Source: Acidovorax carolinensis (lineage in GTDB: Bacteria > Pseudomonadota > Gammaproteobacteria > Burkholderiales > Burkholderiaceae_C). From it: a stretch of DNA of 64,000 bases. The position numbers were made by a program, and so were the translations under genes. Below are positions 46,106 through 54,698 of the stretch, in pieces. The notes under the pieces were generated by a model. It was not told where the DNA came from. It made no database searches and worked only from the letters and a program-made list of their open reading frames with translations. The number at the start of each line of letters is the position of its first letter. Position 1 is the stretch's first letter. Where the stretch lies: contig NZ_CP021361.1 in the NCBI RefSeq assembly GCF_002157145.1, forward strand, positions 1,612,001 to 1,676,000, given 5' to 3'.

Positions 46106-47635
46106 TCAGCCCATGTGGTCTTCGGCCCGGCGGCGGGGAAGCTGCCGCTTGACGGAGGGACGCTGCAGGCGTTGCTTGGGGTCTTCGCCCTCGGGCATGT
46201 TGGTGGCCCGCTGCAACTGGATATGGGCCACGAGCCCGCCACTGCTGGAATTGGCCAGTGCAAAGATGCCACCCATGCGCTGCACCGTCTTGTCCACGAT
46301 CGACAGGCCCAGCCCGGCACCTGCGGCCGCGGTGCGCGCCGAATCGCCGCGAAAGAACGGCTTGGTCAGGTTGGACAGTTGCTCGGGCGGCACGCCGGGG
46401 CCGTGGTCGCGCACCTTGATCAGCACCCAGTTTTCGCGGCCCTTGGCGGCAATGTCCACATGGGTGACGCCGGTGTCCACGGTTTTGCCGTAGCGGCGCG
46501 CGTTTTCCAGCAGGTTGGAGATCACGCGCGCCAGCTCCACCTCGTCAGCCAGCACGTTCAGGTCTTCAGGGACCGCCATGGTGATCTGCAGCTCGCGGTG
46601 GTCCTGCACCGCATAGACACAGGACGACACCACGCCGTGCAGGTTGACGGGGGTGAGTGTGACGTGGTCGGGGCGGGCGTAGTCCAGAAACTTGTCGATG
46701 GTGGCGTCCAGCTGCACGATGTCGGCCACCATGTGTTCGCGCGCGATTTCGTCCACCACGCTCATTTCGGTTTCGAGCCGCAGGCGCGCCAGGGGCGTGC
46801 GCAGGTCGTGTGAAATGCCGGCCAGCATGACGGCGCGGTCCTGTTCCAGCTTGGCAAGCTTTTGCGCCATGCGGTTGAAGCCGATGTTCACCTCGCGGAT
46901 TTCGCTGGTCACCGCCTCTTCATCCAGGCGGCTGGCGGCAAAGTCGCCATCGCGCACGCGGTTGGCGGCATAGGAAAGCTGCTTGAGCGGCTGGTTGATC
47001 AGCCGTGCAATGGCGGCGGCGCCGGCCAGGGACAGGGCGCCCGCCGTGATCAGCCAGATCAGCCAGGTGCGGCCACCGGCAGGGCTGAAGCGTGAGCGGT
47101 CCATCAGCAGCCAGTTGGGGTCGCCGTTGATGTTGAAGCCAACCCACAGGCCGTTTTCGCCGTTCACGTTCTGGGCCACGATGGTGTCCGGACCCAGGCG
47201 CTGGGTCAACTCGTCCGTGAGGCGGTTGCCCAGTGCGGTGCTGTCAAGCAGCGTGAATTTGTCGCCCGGCTCGCGCGGCAGGATGCGCACCCCCTCTTGG
47301 TCGGCCATGGTCTTGATGAGCGACACCCGCGCGATGGCGTCGGCGTGCACCAGGGCTGCGCGGCTGAGGTTGACCAGCGAGGCGATCTGCTGGGCCGTGT
47401 GCAGCGTGCGCGGCTCGAATTCCAGTGCCCGCAGCGTCTGCAGCCAGGCCAGGATGCTGCCCACCAGCAGCAGCGCCAGCAGAAAGAAGGTGCGCCAGAA
47501 CAGGTTCAGCCCCACGCGTGCGCGCTGCTCGCGTGCACGGCGCAAGGATTCCAGCGGCGCGGGGCTGGTGGCGTCGGAGGGGGCGGTCACCGGCTGCCGG
47601 GGCGATGCCACCGACGGGCCTTCGGGTTTGCGCAT
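46106..47635 (-). CDS. envZ: EnvZ-type sensor histidine kinase
   Basis: 509 residues. A cytoplasmic N-terminus, first helix (LNLFWRTFFLLALLLVGSIL), periplasmic sensor, second helix (WLIWLITAGALSLAGAAAIA), HAMP (NQPLKQLSYAANRVRDGDFA), H-box ISHDLRTPLARLRLETEMS, N-box NLLENARRYGKTVDTG and G-boxes DHGPGVPPEQLSNLTKPFFR and GAGLGLSIVDKTV. It phosphorylates the OmpR-like regulator encoded just upstream (stop to start 7 bases). The start is set at 47635 (MRKPEGPSVASP). Confidence 0.9.
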   Translation of the reverse strand: MRKPEGPSVASPRQPVTAPSDATSPAPLESLRRAREQRARVGLNLFWRTFFLLALLLVGSILAWLQTLRALEFEPRTLHTAQQIASLVNLSRAALVHADAIARVSLIKTMADQEGVRILPREPGDKFTLLDSTALGNRLTDELTQRLGPDTIVAQNVNGENGLWVGFNINGDPNWLLMDRSRFSPAGGRTWLIWLITAGALSLAGAAAIARLINQPLKQLSYAANRVRDGDFAASRLDEEAVTSEIREVNIGFNRMAQKLAKLEQDRAVMLAGISHDLRTPLARLRLETEMSVVDEIAREHMVADIVQLDATIDKFLDYARPDHVTLTPVNLHGVVSSCVYAVQDHRELQITMAVPEDLNVLADEVELARVISNLLENARRYGKTVDTGVTHVDIAAKGRENWVLIKVRDHGPGVPPEQLSNLTKPFFRGDSARTAAAGAGLGLSIVDKTVQRMGGIFALANSSSGGLVAHIQLQRATNMPEGEDPKQRLQRPSVKRQLPRRRAEDHMG

Positions 47636-47642
47636 GAACAGA

Positions 47643-48374
47643 TCAGCTCGTTCCGTCCGGTACGAAAACATAGCCTACGCCCCACACGGTCTGGATGTAG
47701 CGCGGTGCTGCGGCGTCCACCTCCACCAGTTTGCGCAGGCGTGAAACCTGCACGTCCAGGCTGCGGTCAAAGGGCTCGAACTCGCGGCCGCGCGCCAGCA
47801 GTGCCAGTTTTTCGCGCGACAGCGGCTGGCGCGGGTGGCGTACCAGGGCCTTGAGCATGGCAAATTCGCCCGTGGTCAGTGGCAGCTCTTCACCATTGCG
47901 CTGCAGCGCGCGGGTACCCAGGTCGAAGGTGAAGGGGCCGAAGGTGACCACCTCGTTGTCGCCCGATGGGGCGCCCGGCGCTTCCTGCGCGGGGCGACGG
48001 CGCAGCACGGCGTGCACGCGCGCCAGCAACTCGCGGGGGTTGAAGGGCTTGCCCAGGTAGTCATCGGCGCCGACTTCCAGGCCAACGATGCGGTCCACGT
48101 CCTCACCCTTGGCGGTGAGCATGATGATGGGCGTGCGGTCGTTGGCGGCACGCAGGCGCCGGCAAATAGACAGGCCGTCTTCGCCGGGCATCATCAGGTC
48201 GAGCACGATGAGGTCGACCGTTTCGCGCAGCAGCAGGCGGTTCAGGGCCTTGCCGTCTTCGGCGACCATGACTTCAAAGCCTTCCTGGGTCAGGTAGCGG
48301 CGCAGCAGATCGCGGATGCGTGCATCGTCGTCCACCACCAGAATCTTGTCGGTACGGTTGGTTGCTGTAGCCAT
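47643..48374 (-). CDS. ompR: OmpR-family response regulator
   Basis: 243 residues. Receiver domain: DKILVVDDDARIRDLLRRYL, phospho-Asp in DLIVLDLMMPGEDGLSICRR, Thr in IIMLTAKGEDVD and Lys in YLGKPFNPREL. The C-terminal winged helix is TFGPFTFDLGTRALQRNGEE, PLTTGEFAMLKALVRHPRQP, SLDVQVSRLRKLVEVDAAAP and QTVWGVGYVFVPDG. Paired with the EnvZ-like kinase downstream. It probably controls porins and osmotic or cell-surface genes. The start is set at 48374 (MATATNRTDK). Confidence 0.92.
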   Translation of the reverse strand: MATATNRTDKILVVDDDARIRDLLRRYLTQEGFEVMVAEDGKALNRLLLRETVDLIVLDLMMPGEDGLSICRRLRAANDRTPIIMLTAKGEDVDRIVGLEVGADDYLGKPFNPRELLARVHAVLRRRPAQEAPGAPSGDNEVVTFGPFTFDLGTRALQRNGEELPLTTGEFAMLKALVRHPRQPLSREKLALLARGREFEPFDRSLDVQVSRLRKLVEVDAAAPRYIQTVWGVGYVFVPDGTS

Positions 48375-48591
48375 GATGATTGCGGGTCCAATTTGTAACA
48401 GAGCCAATTCTGACCAGCTTCAGCCCCGAAGTTCGGTTTTCTGGCCGGTGTTTGACCAACTGTTACAAGTTTTGCCCCGGCAAGCAAGCCGCTGACGCCC
48501 CGTTCACGCAGCCGATCTCTGCAGCGGTTACTGTGGTGGCCTGTGCGGCCCGGTGTGGGGCGGCGCGTTGACCCCAAGGATGTTTGCCGAT

Positions 48592-49305
48592 ATGAAAAAT
48601 GCTATTCGATTGATAGCTGCTAGCGCTTTGTTGGTGTGCGCTGGAGCGGCTTTTTCTCAGAATTCCCAGGCCGTTGAGCCGCGCAACGTGGTGCAGCTGT
48701 CGGCTTCCGGTACGGTGGAGGTGCAGCAGGATTTGCTGGTGCTGGCGCTGTCCACCAGCAAGGAGGGCGCGGATGCGACCACCACGCAGGCCCAGCTCAA
48801 GCAGGCACTGGACGCGGCATTGACTGAGGCCAAGCGCAATGCGCAACCCGGGCAGATGGATGTGCGCACCGGCCCCTTCGGGCTTTACCCGCGCTACGGC
48901 AAGGACGGCAAGATCAACGGCTGGCAAGGCCGGGCTGAGCTGGTGTTGGAGGGCCGTGACTTTGCCCGCATCACATCCACGGCTGGGAAAATCCAGACCA
49001 TGGCCATCAGCCAGGTGGGGTTTGCGTTGTCGCGCGAAGCCCGGGCCAGGGTGGAGGGCGAGGCCCAGACCCTCGCCATCGAGCAGTTCAAGGCGCGCGC
49101 CGCCGAACTGAGCCGGGGGTTTGGCTTTGCCAACTACAGCCTGCGCGAGGTGTCCGTGAACAGCAACGAGATGTCCCCCGGCCCGCGCCCGCGTGCCATG
49201 GCGATGGAGGCCAAATCGGCAGCGTTTGCCGATGCACCGGTGCCGGTCGAGGCGGGCAAGGCGCAGGTGGTCGTCAATGTGTCGGGCTCGGTGCAGATGC
49301 GCTGA
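48592..49305 (+). CDS. SIMPL-domain (DUF541) exported protein
   Basis: 237 residues. Signal peptide MKNAIRLIAASALLVCAGAA (cleavage near FSQ-NS) then the SIMPL domain (EPRNVVQLSASGTVEVQQDL, LVLALSTSKEGADATTTQAQ, AISQVGFALSREARARVEGE, FGFANYSLREVSVNS). Family members are periplasmic proteins of poorly known function. AAGGA at 48576-48580 suits ATG 48592. The signal peptide is encoded by a copy of the dispersed palindromic repeat, an unusual origin for a leader. Confidence 0.85.
   Translation: MKNAIRLIAASALLVCAGAAFSQNSQAVEPRNVVQLSASGTVEVQQDLLVLALSTSKEGADATTTQAQLKQALDAALTEAKRNAQPGQMDVRTGPFGLYPRYGKDGKINGWQGRAELVLEGRDFARITSTAGKIQTMAISQVGFALSREARARVEGEAQTLAIEQFKARAAELSRGFGFANYSLREVSVNSNEMSPGPRPRAMAMEAKSAAFADAPVPVEAGKAQVVVNVSGSVQMR
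48596..48658. repeat. Dispersed palindromic repeat forming the SIMPL signal peptide
   Basis: ATTGATAGCTGCTAGCGCTT then TGTTGGTGTGCGCTGGAGCG. The repeat core is read in frame as the hydrophobic part of the leader (LIAASALLVCAGA). Confidence 0.65.
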
Positions 49306-49344
49306 TGAATCTGCCGGAACGATTCGGTGGCGGCTTCTTTGGCA

Positions 49345-49398
49345 TGAAAATAGCCTGTAGCGCTTGTATGTAAAGCGCCAGTAGCTATTGAAATAGGA
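49345..49398. repeat. Dispersed palindromic repeat, intergenic copy
   Basis: ATGAAAATAGCCTGTAGCGC then TTGTATGTAAAGCGCCAGTA and GCTATTGAAATAGGAG. This is one of the clearest copies, with the full AATAGC..AGCTATT ends. It lies in the convergent gap between the SIMPL gene and bdhA. Confidence 0.75.
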
Positions 49399-49465
49399 GC
49401 AGTTCTGGCGATGCCAAAGGTTTGAGCGGCCTTGCCATTGGCTCCCGCCGCCGCCACGATGCCAG

Positions 49466-50248
49466 TTACTGGGCGGTCCAGCCGCCGTCCATGTTCCAGG
49501 CCACGCCGCGCACATTGTTGGCGGCGGGGGAGCAGAAGAACACGGCCAGGTCGCCCAGCTCATCGGGCGTGGTGAACTGCATGGAGGGCTCTTTTTCGCC
49601 CAGCAGCAGCTTGATGGCTGCGTCATTGGATATGCCGCGTTCGGCCGCCTTGGCGTCCACCTGCTTTTGCACCAGCGGCGTCAGCACCCAGCCGGGGCAG
49701 ATGGCGTTGCAGGTCACGCCGGAGGCCGCATTTTCGAGCGCCGTCACCTTGGTCAGGCCCACGATGCCGTGCTTGGCTGCTACATAGGCCGACTTTTGTG
49801 CGGAGCCCACCAGCCCGTGCACCGAGGCCACATTGATGATGCGGCCCCAGTTGGCGGCCTGCATGGCGGGCAGGGCCAGGCGTGAGGTGTGAAAGGCGCT
49901 GGTCAGGTTGATGGCGATGATCGCGTCCCAGCGCTCCACAGGAAAGTCTTCGATGCTTGCCACATGCTGGATGCCGGCGTTGTTCACGAGGATGTCCACC
50001 CGCCCGAACTGCGAGGCGCTGTACTTCATCATGTCCTCGATATCGGCCGCGCGGCTCATGTCGGCGCCGTGGTAGGCCACCTGGGCGCCTGCTGCCTGGC
50101 CGGCCGCCAGCACCTCGGCACGCGGGCCGTCCACGTCGCCAAAACCATTGAGAACGATGTTGGCGCCCTGGCGGGCCAGGGCCTTTGCGATGCCGAGACC
50201 GATGCCACTGGTGGAGCCGGTAACGAGTGCGGTTTTGCCTTTGAGCAT
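49466..50248 (-). CDS. bdhA: 3-Hydroxybutyrate dehydrogenase
   Basis: 260 residues, short-chain dehydrogenase. The NAD site is ALVTGSTSGIGLGIAKALAR; NNAGIQHVASIEDFPVERWD and the catalytic Tyr/Lys in SAYVAAKHGIVGLTKVTALE, then CNAICPGWVLTPLVQKQV, a segment typical of BdhA. It interconverts 3-hydroxybutyrate and acetoacetate, fitting the polyhydroxybutyrate metabolism implied by phaR nearby. The start is at 50248 (MLKGKTALVTG). Confidence 0.9.
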   Translation of the reverse strand: MLKGKTALVTGSTSGIGLGIAKALARQGANIVLNGFGDVDGPRAEVLAAGQAAGAQVAYHGADMSRAADIEDMMKYSASQFGRVDILVNNAGIQHVASIEDFPVERWDAIIAINLTSAFHTSRLALPAMQAANWGRIINVASVHGLVGSAQKSAYVAAKHGIVGLTKVTALENAASGVTCNAICPGWVLTPLVQKQVDAKAAERGISNDAAIKLLLGEKEPSMQFTTPDELGDLAVFFCSPAANNVRGVAWNMDGGWTAQ

Positions 50249-50317
50249 GCGAGTCTCTCCGAATGAATTACGATGCAATGCAGCCATTATCGAACGCTGC
50301 CGCCTGATCCCGCACCC

Positions 50318-51342
50318 ATGATTGAACCTACGCTGAACTACGTACTGTGCCCTGGCGCCGCCTCTGCGGCGGGCCCCACGGGGGGGCGCTGACCCGCCCG
50401 CCAGCGCAGCACCGCATGGCGTACTGGGAATGGAACGGCACCGGCAATCCGGCCCACCCGCATGTGGTGGTGTGCGTGCATGGCCTTACGCGCCAGGGGC
50501 GTGATTTCGACACTTTGGCGCGCGCGCTGAGCCGCAACGCGCGGGTGATTTGCCCGGACGTGGTGGGCCGCGGCCAGAGCGACTGGCTGGCCGACCCCGC
50601 TGGCTACCAGATTCCCCAATATGTGGCCGACATGCTGGCCTTGCTGGGCCAGTTGCAGCAGCAGGCCCCGGTGCAGACGCTGGACTGGGTGGGGACCAGC
50701 ATGGGCGGGCTGATCGGCATGGCCCTGTGTGGCCAGTTGGGGCTGGGCGTGCCCGACGAACCCAGTGGGTCCGCGGAAACCTCTGTAACTGCCGTGGGGA
50801 GCCTGTGGCCGCTGGCCGTGCCGGTGCGCCGGCTGGTGCTCAATGACGTCGGGCCGGCCATCGAATGGCTTGCCTTGCAGCGCATCGGCCAGTATCTGGG
50901 GGCGCCGGTGCGCTTTGATTCGTTGCAGCAGGCGGCCGATGCCATGTGGGTCATTTCATCGAGCTTTGGCCCGCACACCCCCGAGCAGTGGCTGGAACTG
51001 TCGCGGCCGATGGTGCGGGCCTTGCCGGATGGCGGCCTGGCGCTGCATTACGACCCCGCCATCGCGCAGGCCTTTCGGTCCATGACCCCCGAGGCCTCTG
51101 CTGCGGGTGCGTTGCAGCTGTGGCAGCTCTATGACCGCATCCGGGCGCGCACGTTGCTGCTGCGCGGTGCGCAGTCCGACCTGCTGGCGCCCGAGACCGC
51201 CGACGCGATGACGCGCCGTGGGCCGCGGGCGAAACGGGTGGAATTCGAGGGCGTGGGGCATGCCCCCACCTTGATGGCGCAAGACCAGGTGTCGGCCGTC
51301 ACGAACTTTCTGCTGGCCCCGCAAGAAACGGTGCCAGCATGA
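50318..51342 (+). CDS. Alpha/beta hydrolase (one-base frameshift near 50385)
   Basis: About 341 residues if one G is restored in the seven-G run at 50380-50386. The upstream frame begins MIEPTLNYVLCPGAASAAGP; the main frame continues RMAYWEWNGTGNPAHPHVVV, CVHGLTRQGRDFDTLARALS, nucleophile elbow WVGTSMGGLIGMAL, NDVGPAIEWLALQRIGQYLG and the His in EFEGVGHAPTLM. The catalytic triad looks complete. The substrate is unknown. Without the correction translation could start near 50347. The stop overlaps the relA start (ATGA). Confidence 0.8.
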
Positions 51343-53555
51343 AAACGCACCCACCGTCAGTCGCGGCGCATGCCCCCTCGGCCGACAACACACTCCCGCA
51401 ACTTATTGCAGCTACGGCGCACACGCTGCCCGAGCAGGTCAATGCCCTGGCGCGTGCGCGCGCCTTTGCCGAGCCCCTCATTGCGGGCGAGATGCTTGAT
51501 TCCGGCGAGAACACGTTGGCCCACGCCGATGCCGTGGCCGCCATCCTCAAAACCATCGGGGGATCGGATGCCATGCAGGCGGCCAGTTACCTGGTGTATG
51601 CCTGCGGGCACCTGAACAAGCCCCAGGAGGTGATTGCCAAGGCGTTTGGCGACAACTTTGCGGCCCTTGCGGTGGAGACCACCAACCTGATGCGCGTGCA
51701 GCGGCAGGCGCGTGGCGCCCAGCAGGTGGACGACCCCGCGATGCAGACCGAGAACGTGCGCAAGATGCTGCTGGCGTTTTCGCGCGACCTGCGGGTGGTC
51801 ATGCTGCGCCTGGCGTCGCGGCTGCAGACGCTGCGCTTTCATGCGGCCAGCAAAACCCCGGTGTCGCCCAGCCTGGCGCGTGAATCGCTGCAGGTGTTTG
51901 CCCCGCTGGCCAACCGGCTGGGCATCTGGCAGGTGAAATGGGAGCTGGAGGACCTGTCGTTCCGTTTTCTGGAGCCCGAAACCTACAAGGAAGTGGCCCA
52001 CCTGCTCGACGAAAAGCGTGGCGAGCGCGAGGTCTATATGGAGCAGCTGCGTGCGCGGCTGGAGTCCGACCTGCGCGCGCGCAGCATCAGCGCCAGCGTG
52101 CAGGGGCGGCCCAAGCATATCTACAGCATCGTCAAGAAGATGCGCGGCAAGTCGCTTAACTTCGACCAGGTGCTGGATATCCGGGCCTTGCGCGTGGTGG
52201 TGCCATCGGTCAAGGACTGCTATGCGGCCCTGAGCTGGGTGCATGAGCAGTTCACGCCCATCGTGGAGGAGTTCGATGACTACATCGCGCGCCCCAAGCC
52301 CAATGGATACCAGTCGCTGCACACCATCGTGCGAGACGCCGCCGGCAAACCCATCGAAATCCAGATTCGCACCCAGGCCATGCACGACCATGCCGAGCAT
52401 GGCGTGGCGGCGCACTGGGCTTACAAAGAGGCGGGCAACAAGGGCTATGCCGGCGTGTCGGCAAGCGGCGAATACGACGCCAAGATCGCTGTGCTGCGCC
52501 AGCTGCTGGCCTGGGAGCGCGACCTGGTCGGCACGGCGCAAAACCGCGGCCTGTTTGAAGACCGCATCTACGTGCTGACCCCCGAAGCCGCCGTGGTGGA
52601 GTTGCCGCAGGGCGCCACCCCGGTGGATTTTGCTTACGCCGTGCACACCAGCGTGGGCCACCGGTGTCGCGGCGCCAAGGTGGACGGCGCCATGGTTCCG
52701 CTCAACACCCCGCTGCAGAACGGCCAGACCGTGGAAATCACCACCGTCAAGGAAGGCCGCCCCTCGCGCGACTGGCTCAATGCCGAATTGGGTTACCTCA
52801 CCAGCAACCGGGCCAAGGCCAAGGTGCGCGCCTGGTTCAACGCCCAGGTCACCCACGAAACGGTGGCCCGGGGACGCGAGGCGGTTGAAAAACTGCTGCA
52901 GCGCGAAGGCAAGACGGCCATGAAGCTGGACGACTTGGCGGTGCAGCTGGGGTTCAAGTCGGCCGACGCGCTTTTTGAGGTGGTGGGCAAGGACGAGTTT
53001 TCCCTGCGCAGCATCGAAACCCTTCTGCGTCCGCCTGAGCCGGTGCTGCAGCCCGACGACTACCTGCTGCTGAAAAAGACCCGCACCAACGAATCCGCCC
53101 CCAAGGGCGGCGTGCTGGTGGTGGGGATCGACTCGCTCATGACGCAACTGGCCAAGTGCTGCAAACCCGCGCCGCCCGACGATATCCGCGGCTTTGTCAC
53201 CCGGGGCAAGGGCGTGAGCGTGCACCGCGCAGACTGCAGCAATTTCCGGGAGATGGCGGCGCGCAGCGGCGAACGGGTGATTGACGTGGAATGGGGCACG
53301 CCCAAATCCGCAGTGGGTGCACCGGTGTATCCCGTGGATGTGGCGGTGGAGGCAGCCGACCGCCAGGGCTTGTTGCGCGATATCTCGGAAGTGTTCGCCC
53401 GTGAGAAGACCAACGTCGTCGGCGTGCAGACCCAGTCGGTCAAGGGCACGGCATGGATGACCTTCACCGTGGAAGTCGCCGACTCAGGGCGCCTCAACAA
53501 GGTGCTCGCGATTGTTGCCAGCGTGGCGGGCGTGCGCTCGGCGCGGCGACGCTGA
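51339..53555 (+). CDS. relA: (p)ppGpp synthetase RelA (degenerate hydrolase domain)
   Basis: 738 residues. The N-terminal HD region has lost the metal-binding HD pair: where SpoT-type proteins have LLHDVVEDT this one has LVYACGHLNK, so hydrolysis is unlikely. The synthetase domain has VLDIRALRVVVPSVKDCYAA, then EEFDDYIARPKPNGYQSLHT (the EFDD charged motif of monofunctional RelA) and IEIQIRTQAMHDHAEHGVAA. TGS (DRIYVLTPEAAVVELPQGAT), zinc-finger-like CC and C-terminal ACT (VYPVDVAVEAADRQGLLRDI) follow. It makes (p)ppGpp on stalled ribosomes. It overlaps the hydrolase gene by 4 bases. Confidence 0.93.
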   Translation: MKTHPPSVAAHAPSADNTLPQLIAATAHTLPEQVNALARARAFAEPLIAGEMLDSGENTLAHADAVAAILKTIGGSDAMQAASYLVYACGHLNKPQEVIAKAFGDNFAALAVETTNLMRVQRQARGAQQVDDPAMQTENVRKMLLAFSRDLRVVMLRLASRLQTLRFHAASKTPVSPSLARESLQVFAPLANRLGIWQVKWELEDLSFRFLEPETYKEVAHLLDEKRGEREVYMEQLRARLESDLRARSISASVQGRPKHIYSIVKKMRGKSLNFDQVLDIRALRVVVPSVKDCYAALSWVHEQFTPIVEEFDDYIARPKPNGYQSLHTIVRDAAGKPIEIQIRTQAMHDHAEHGVAAHWAYKEAGNKGYAGVSASGEYDAKIAVLRQLLAWERDLVGTAQNRGLFEDRIYVLTPEAAVVELPQGATPVDFAYAVHTSVGHRCRGAKVDGAMVPLNTPLQNGQTVEITTVKEGRPSRDWLNAELGYLTSNRAKAKVRAWFNAQVTHETVARGREAVEKLLQREGKTAMKLDDLAVQLGFKSADALFEVVGKDEFSLRSIETLLRPPEPVLQPDDYLLLKKTRTNESAPKGGVLVVGIDSLMTQLAKCCKPAPPDDIRGFVTRGKGVSVHRADCSNFREMAARSGERVIDVEWGTPKSAVGAPVYPVDVAVEAADRQGLLRDISEVFAREKTNVVGVQTQSVKGTAWMTFTVEVADSGRLNKVLAIVASVAGVRSARRR

Positions 53556-53606
53556 CCGGCCTTGCGGCCACCTGGGCTGACGATCGCGCCGATTTTCCGC
53601 GGGCGT

Positions 53607-53635
53607 TCAGAACGGAGATTTTTTGCTGCTATAAT
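53607..53635 (+). promoter_or_regulatory. Promoter of the tRNA-Val gene
   Basis: A perfect -10 box TATAAT at 53630-53635 with a -35-like TTCAGA at 53607-53612 and 17-base spacing; the mature tRNA starts 20 bases downstream. Confidence 0.75.
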
Positions 53636-53654
53636 CGTGTTCTCGAATACAAAC

Positions 53655-53731
53655 AGGCGCGTAGCTCAGCTGGTTAGAGCACCACCTTGACATGGTGGGG
53701 GTCGTTGGTTCGAGTCCAATCGCGCCTACCA
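53655..53731 (+). tRNA. tRNA-Val (anticodon GAC)
   Basis: A 77-base cloverleaf: acceptor AGGCGCG pairs with CGCGCCT, D arm GCTCAGCTGGTTAGAGC, anticodon stem-loop CCACC-TTGACAT-GGTGG with GAC, T arm TTGGTTCGAGTCCAA, discriminator A and encoded CCA. It reads Val GUC/GUU codons. Terminator-like hairpin follows. Confidence 0.95.
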
Positions 53732-53760
53732 GTTTTCTGACCAAAAACTGAATGAAATCA

Positions 53761-53792
53761 AGGACTTAGCTGTAATGGCTAAGTCCTTTTTC
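53761..53792 (+). terminator. Rho-independent terminator after tRNA-Val
   Basis: AGGACTTAGC-TGTAATG-GCTAAGTCCT followed by TTTT. A nine- to ten-pair stem and T run 30 bases beyond the tRNA. Confidence 0.85.
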
Positions 53793-54101
53793 ATTGGTTC
53801 GTTCGTTGAAAGAAGGCACAGAGCGGCACAGAACGGCGTCACGCTGTCATGGTGCCGCCGACAGCAAAGACCGCATCCCGCCGCGCTGAGGTGCCTGGCA
53901 AGCCAGCGCGATGGAGGTCACGCGAGGAGCTGTAGGCCATGAAAGGCGGATACCATGCGCGCGACCGCTTGCGCTATGGCGCAAACTCGGCGGAAATCAC
54001 CCACTTGGGGTCATCAGGGTAATCCTTTGCAGGGAAGGGGGTTGTCACTATCTAGAATCTGCTGCACTGCAATAAATGGGCCCAAGCCCGAGGAGTCCGT
54101 A
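53793..54101. other. Gap between tRNA terminator and phaR
   Basis: About 310 bases without a supported gene. Near the end, CTGCTGCACTGCAATAA at 54059-54075 is a TGC-rich dyad of the kind PhaR is reported to bind, and AGGAG at 54091-54095 is the phaR ribosome site. The first part shows a short direct repeat (CACAGAGCGG / CACAGAACGG near 53818-53836). Nothing else seen. Confidence 0.5.
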
Positions 54102-54638
54102 GTGCCCGACAAGAAAAATGCTCCACCCGCCAAGATGCCGCAGCGCGTGATCAAGAAATATCCGAATCGCCGCCTGTACGACACGGATACCTCCACCTAC
54201 ATCACGTTGGCCGAAGTGCGCGAACTCGTCATGGCGCACCACAATGTTGTGGTGCGTGATGCCAAGACGGGAGAAGACCTCACGCGCAGCATCCTGCTGC
54301 AGATCATTCTCGAAGAAGAGGCGGGCGGCGCGCCCATGTTCACCGAGGCGGTGCTGGCGAACATCATCCGCTTCTATGGCCACGCCATGCAGGGTTTCAT
54401 GGGGGCTTACCTCGAGAAGAACGTGCAGGTCTTCACGGATGTGCAGGCGAAGCTCGTCGAGCAGTCGCAAAACGTCACGCCTGAAATGTGGGCGCAGTTC
54501 ATGAGCCTGCAGTCGCCCATGCTCAAGGGCATGATGGGCAACTACGTGGAGCAGTCGCAGTCGATGCTCAACCAGATGCAAGAGCAGATGCAAAAGCAGA
54601 CCGAGCAGATGCTGGGCGCCTTTGGTGTGAAGCGCTGA
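54102..54638 (+). CDS. phaR: Polyhydroxyalkanoate synthesis repressor PhaR (GTG start)
   Basis: 178 residues. It opens MPDKKNAPPAKMPQRVIKKY followed by PNRRLYDTDTSTYITLAEVR, the conserved DNA-binding/PHB-sensing domain, then AVLANIIRFYGHAMQGFMGA and a Gln/Met-rich coiled tail (MLNQMQEQMQKQTEQMLGAF). It represses phasin and its own gene until PHB granules titrate it. GTG 54102 is chosen because AGGAG lies six bases before it; upstream codons have no homology. A TGC-rich operator candidate precedes it. Confidence 0.92.
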   Translation: MPDKKNAPPAKMPQRVIKKYPNRRLYDTDTSTYITLAEVRELVMAHHNVVVRDAKTGEDLTRSILLQIILEEEAGGAPMFTEAVLANIIRFYGHAMQGFMGAYLEKNVQVFTDVQAKLVEQSQNVTPEMWAQFMSLQSPMLKGMMGNYVEQSQSMLNQMQEQMQKQTEQMLGAFGVKR

Positions 54639-54698
54639 ACTGGGCCAAATCCGGCCGTCCAAACCGCCTGGACGCCGGAACTGGGACAATACGGGGAT

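Noticed and set aside
51357..53225. A 622-codon minus-strand open frame opposite relA, and a 672-codon one opposite phaR/rimO (54048-56066)
   Set aside because: Both are antisense to intact, well-recognised genes and show His/Gly/Ala-rich shadow composition without conserved motifs.
53655..54101. An integrated element at the 3' end of tRNA-Val
   Set aside because: Only a terminator and a short gap follow before phaR. No integrase gene and no duplicate of the tRNA 3' end were seen in the window.
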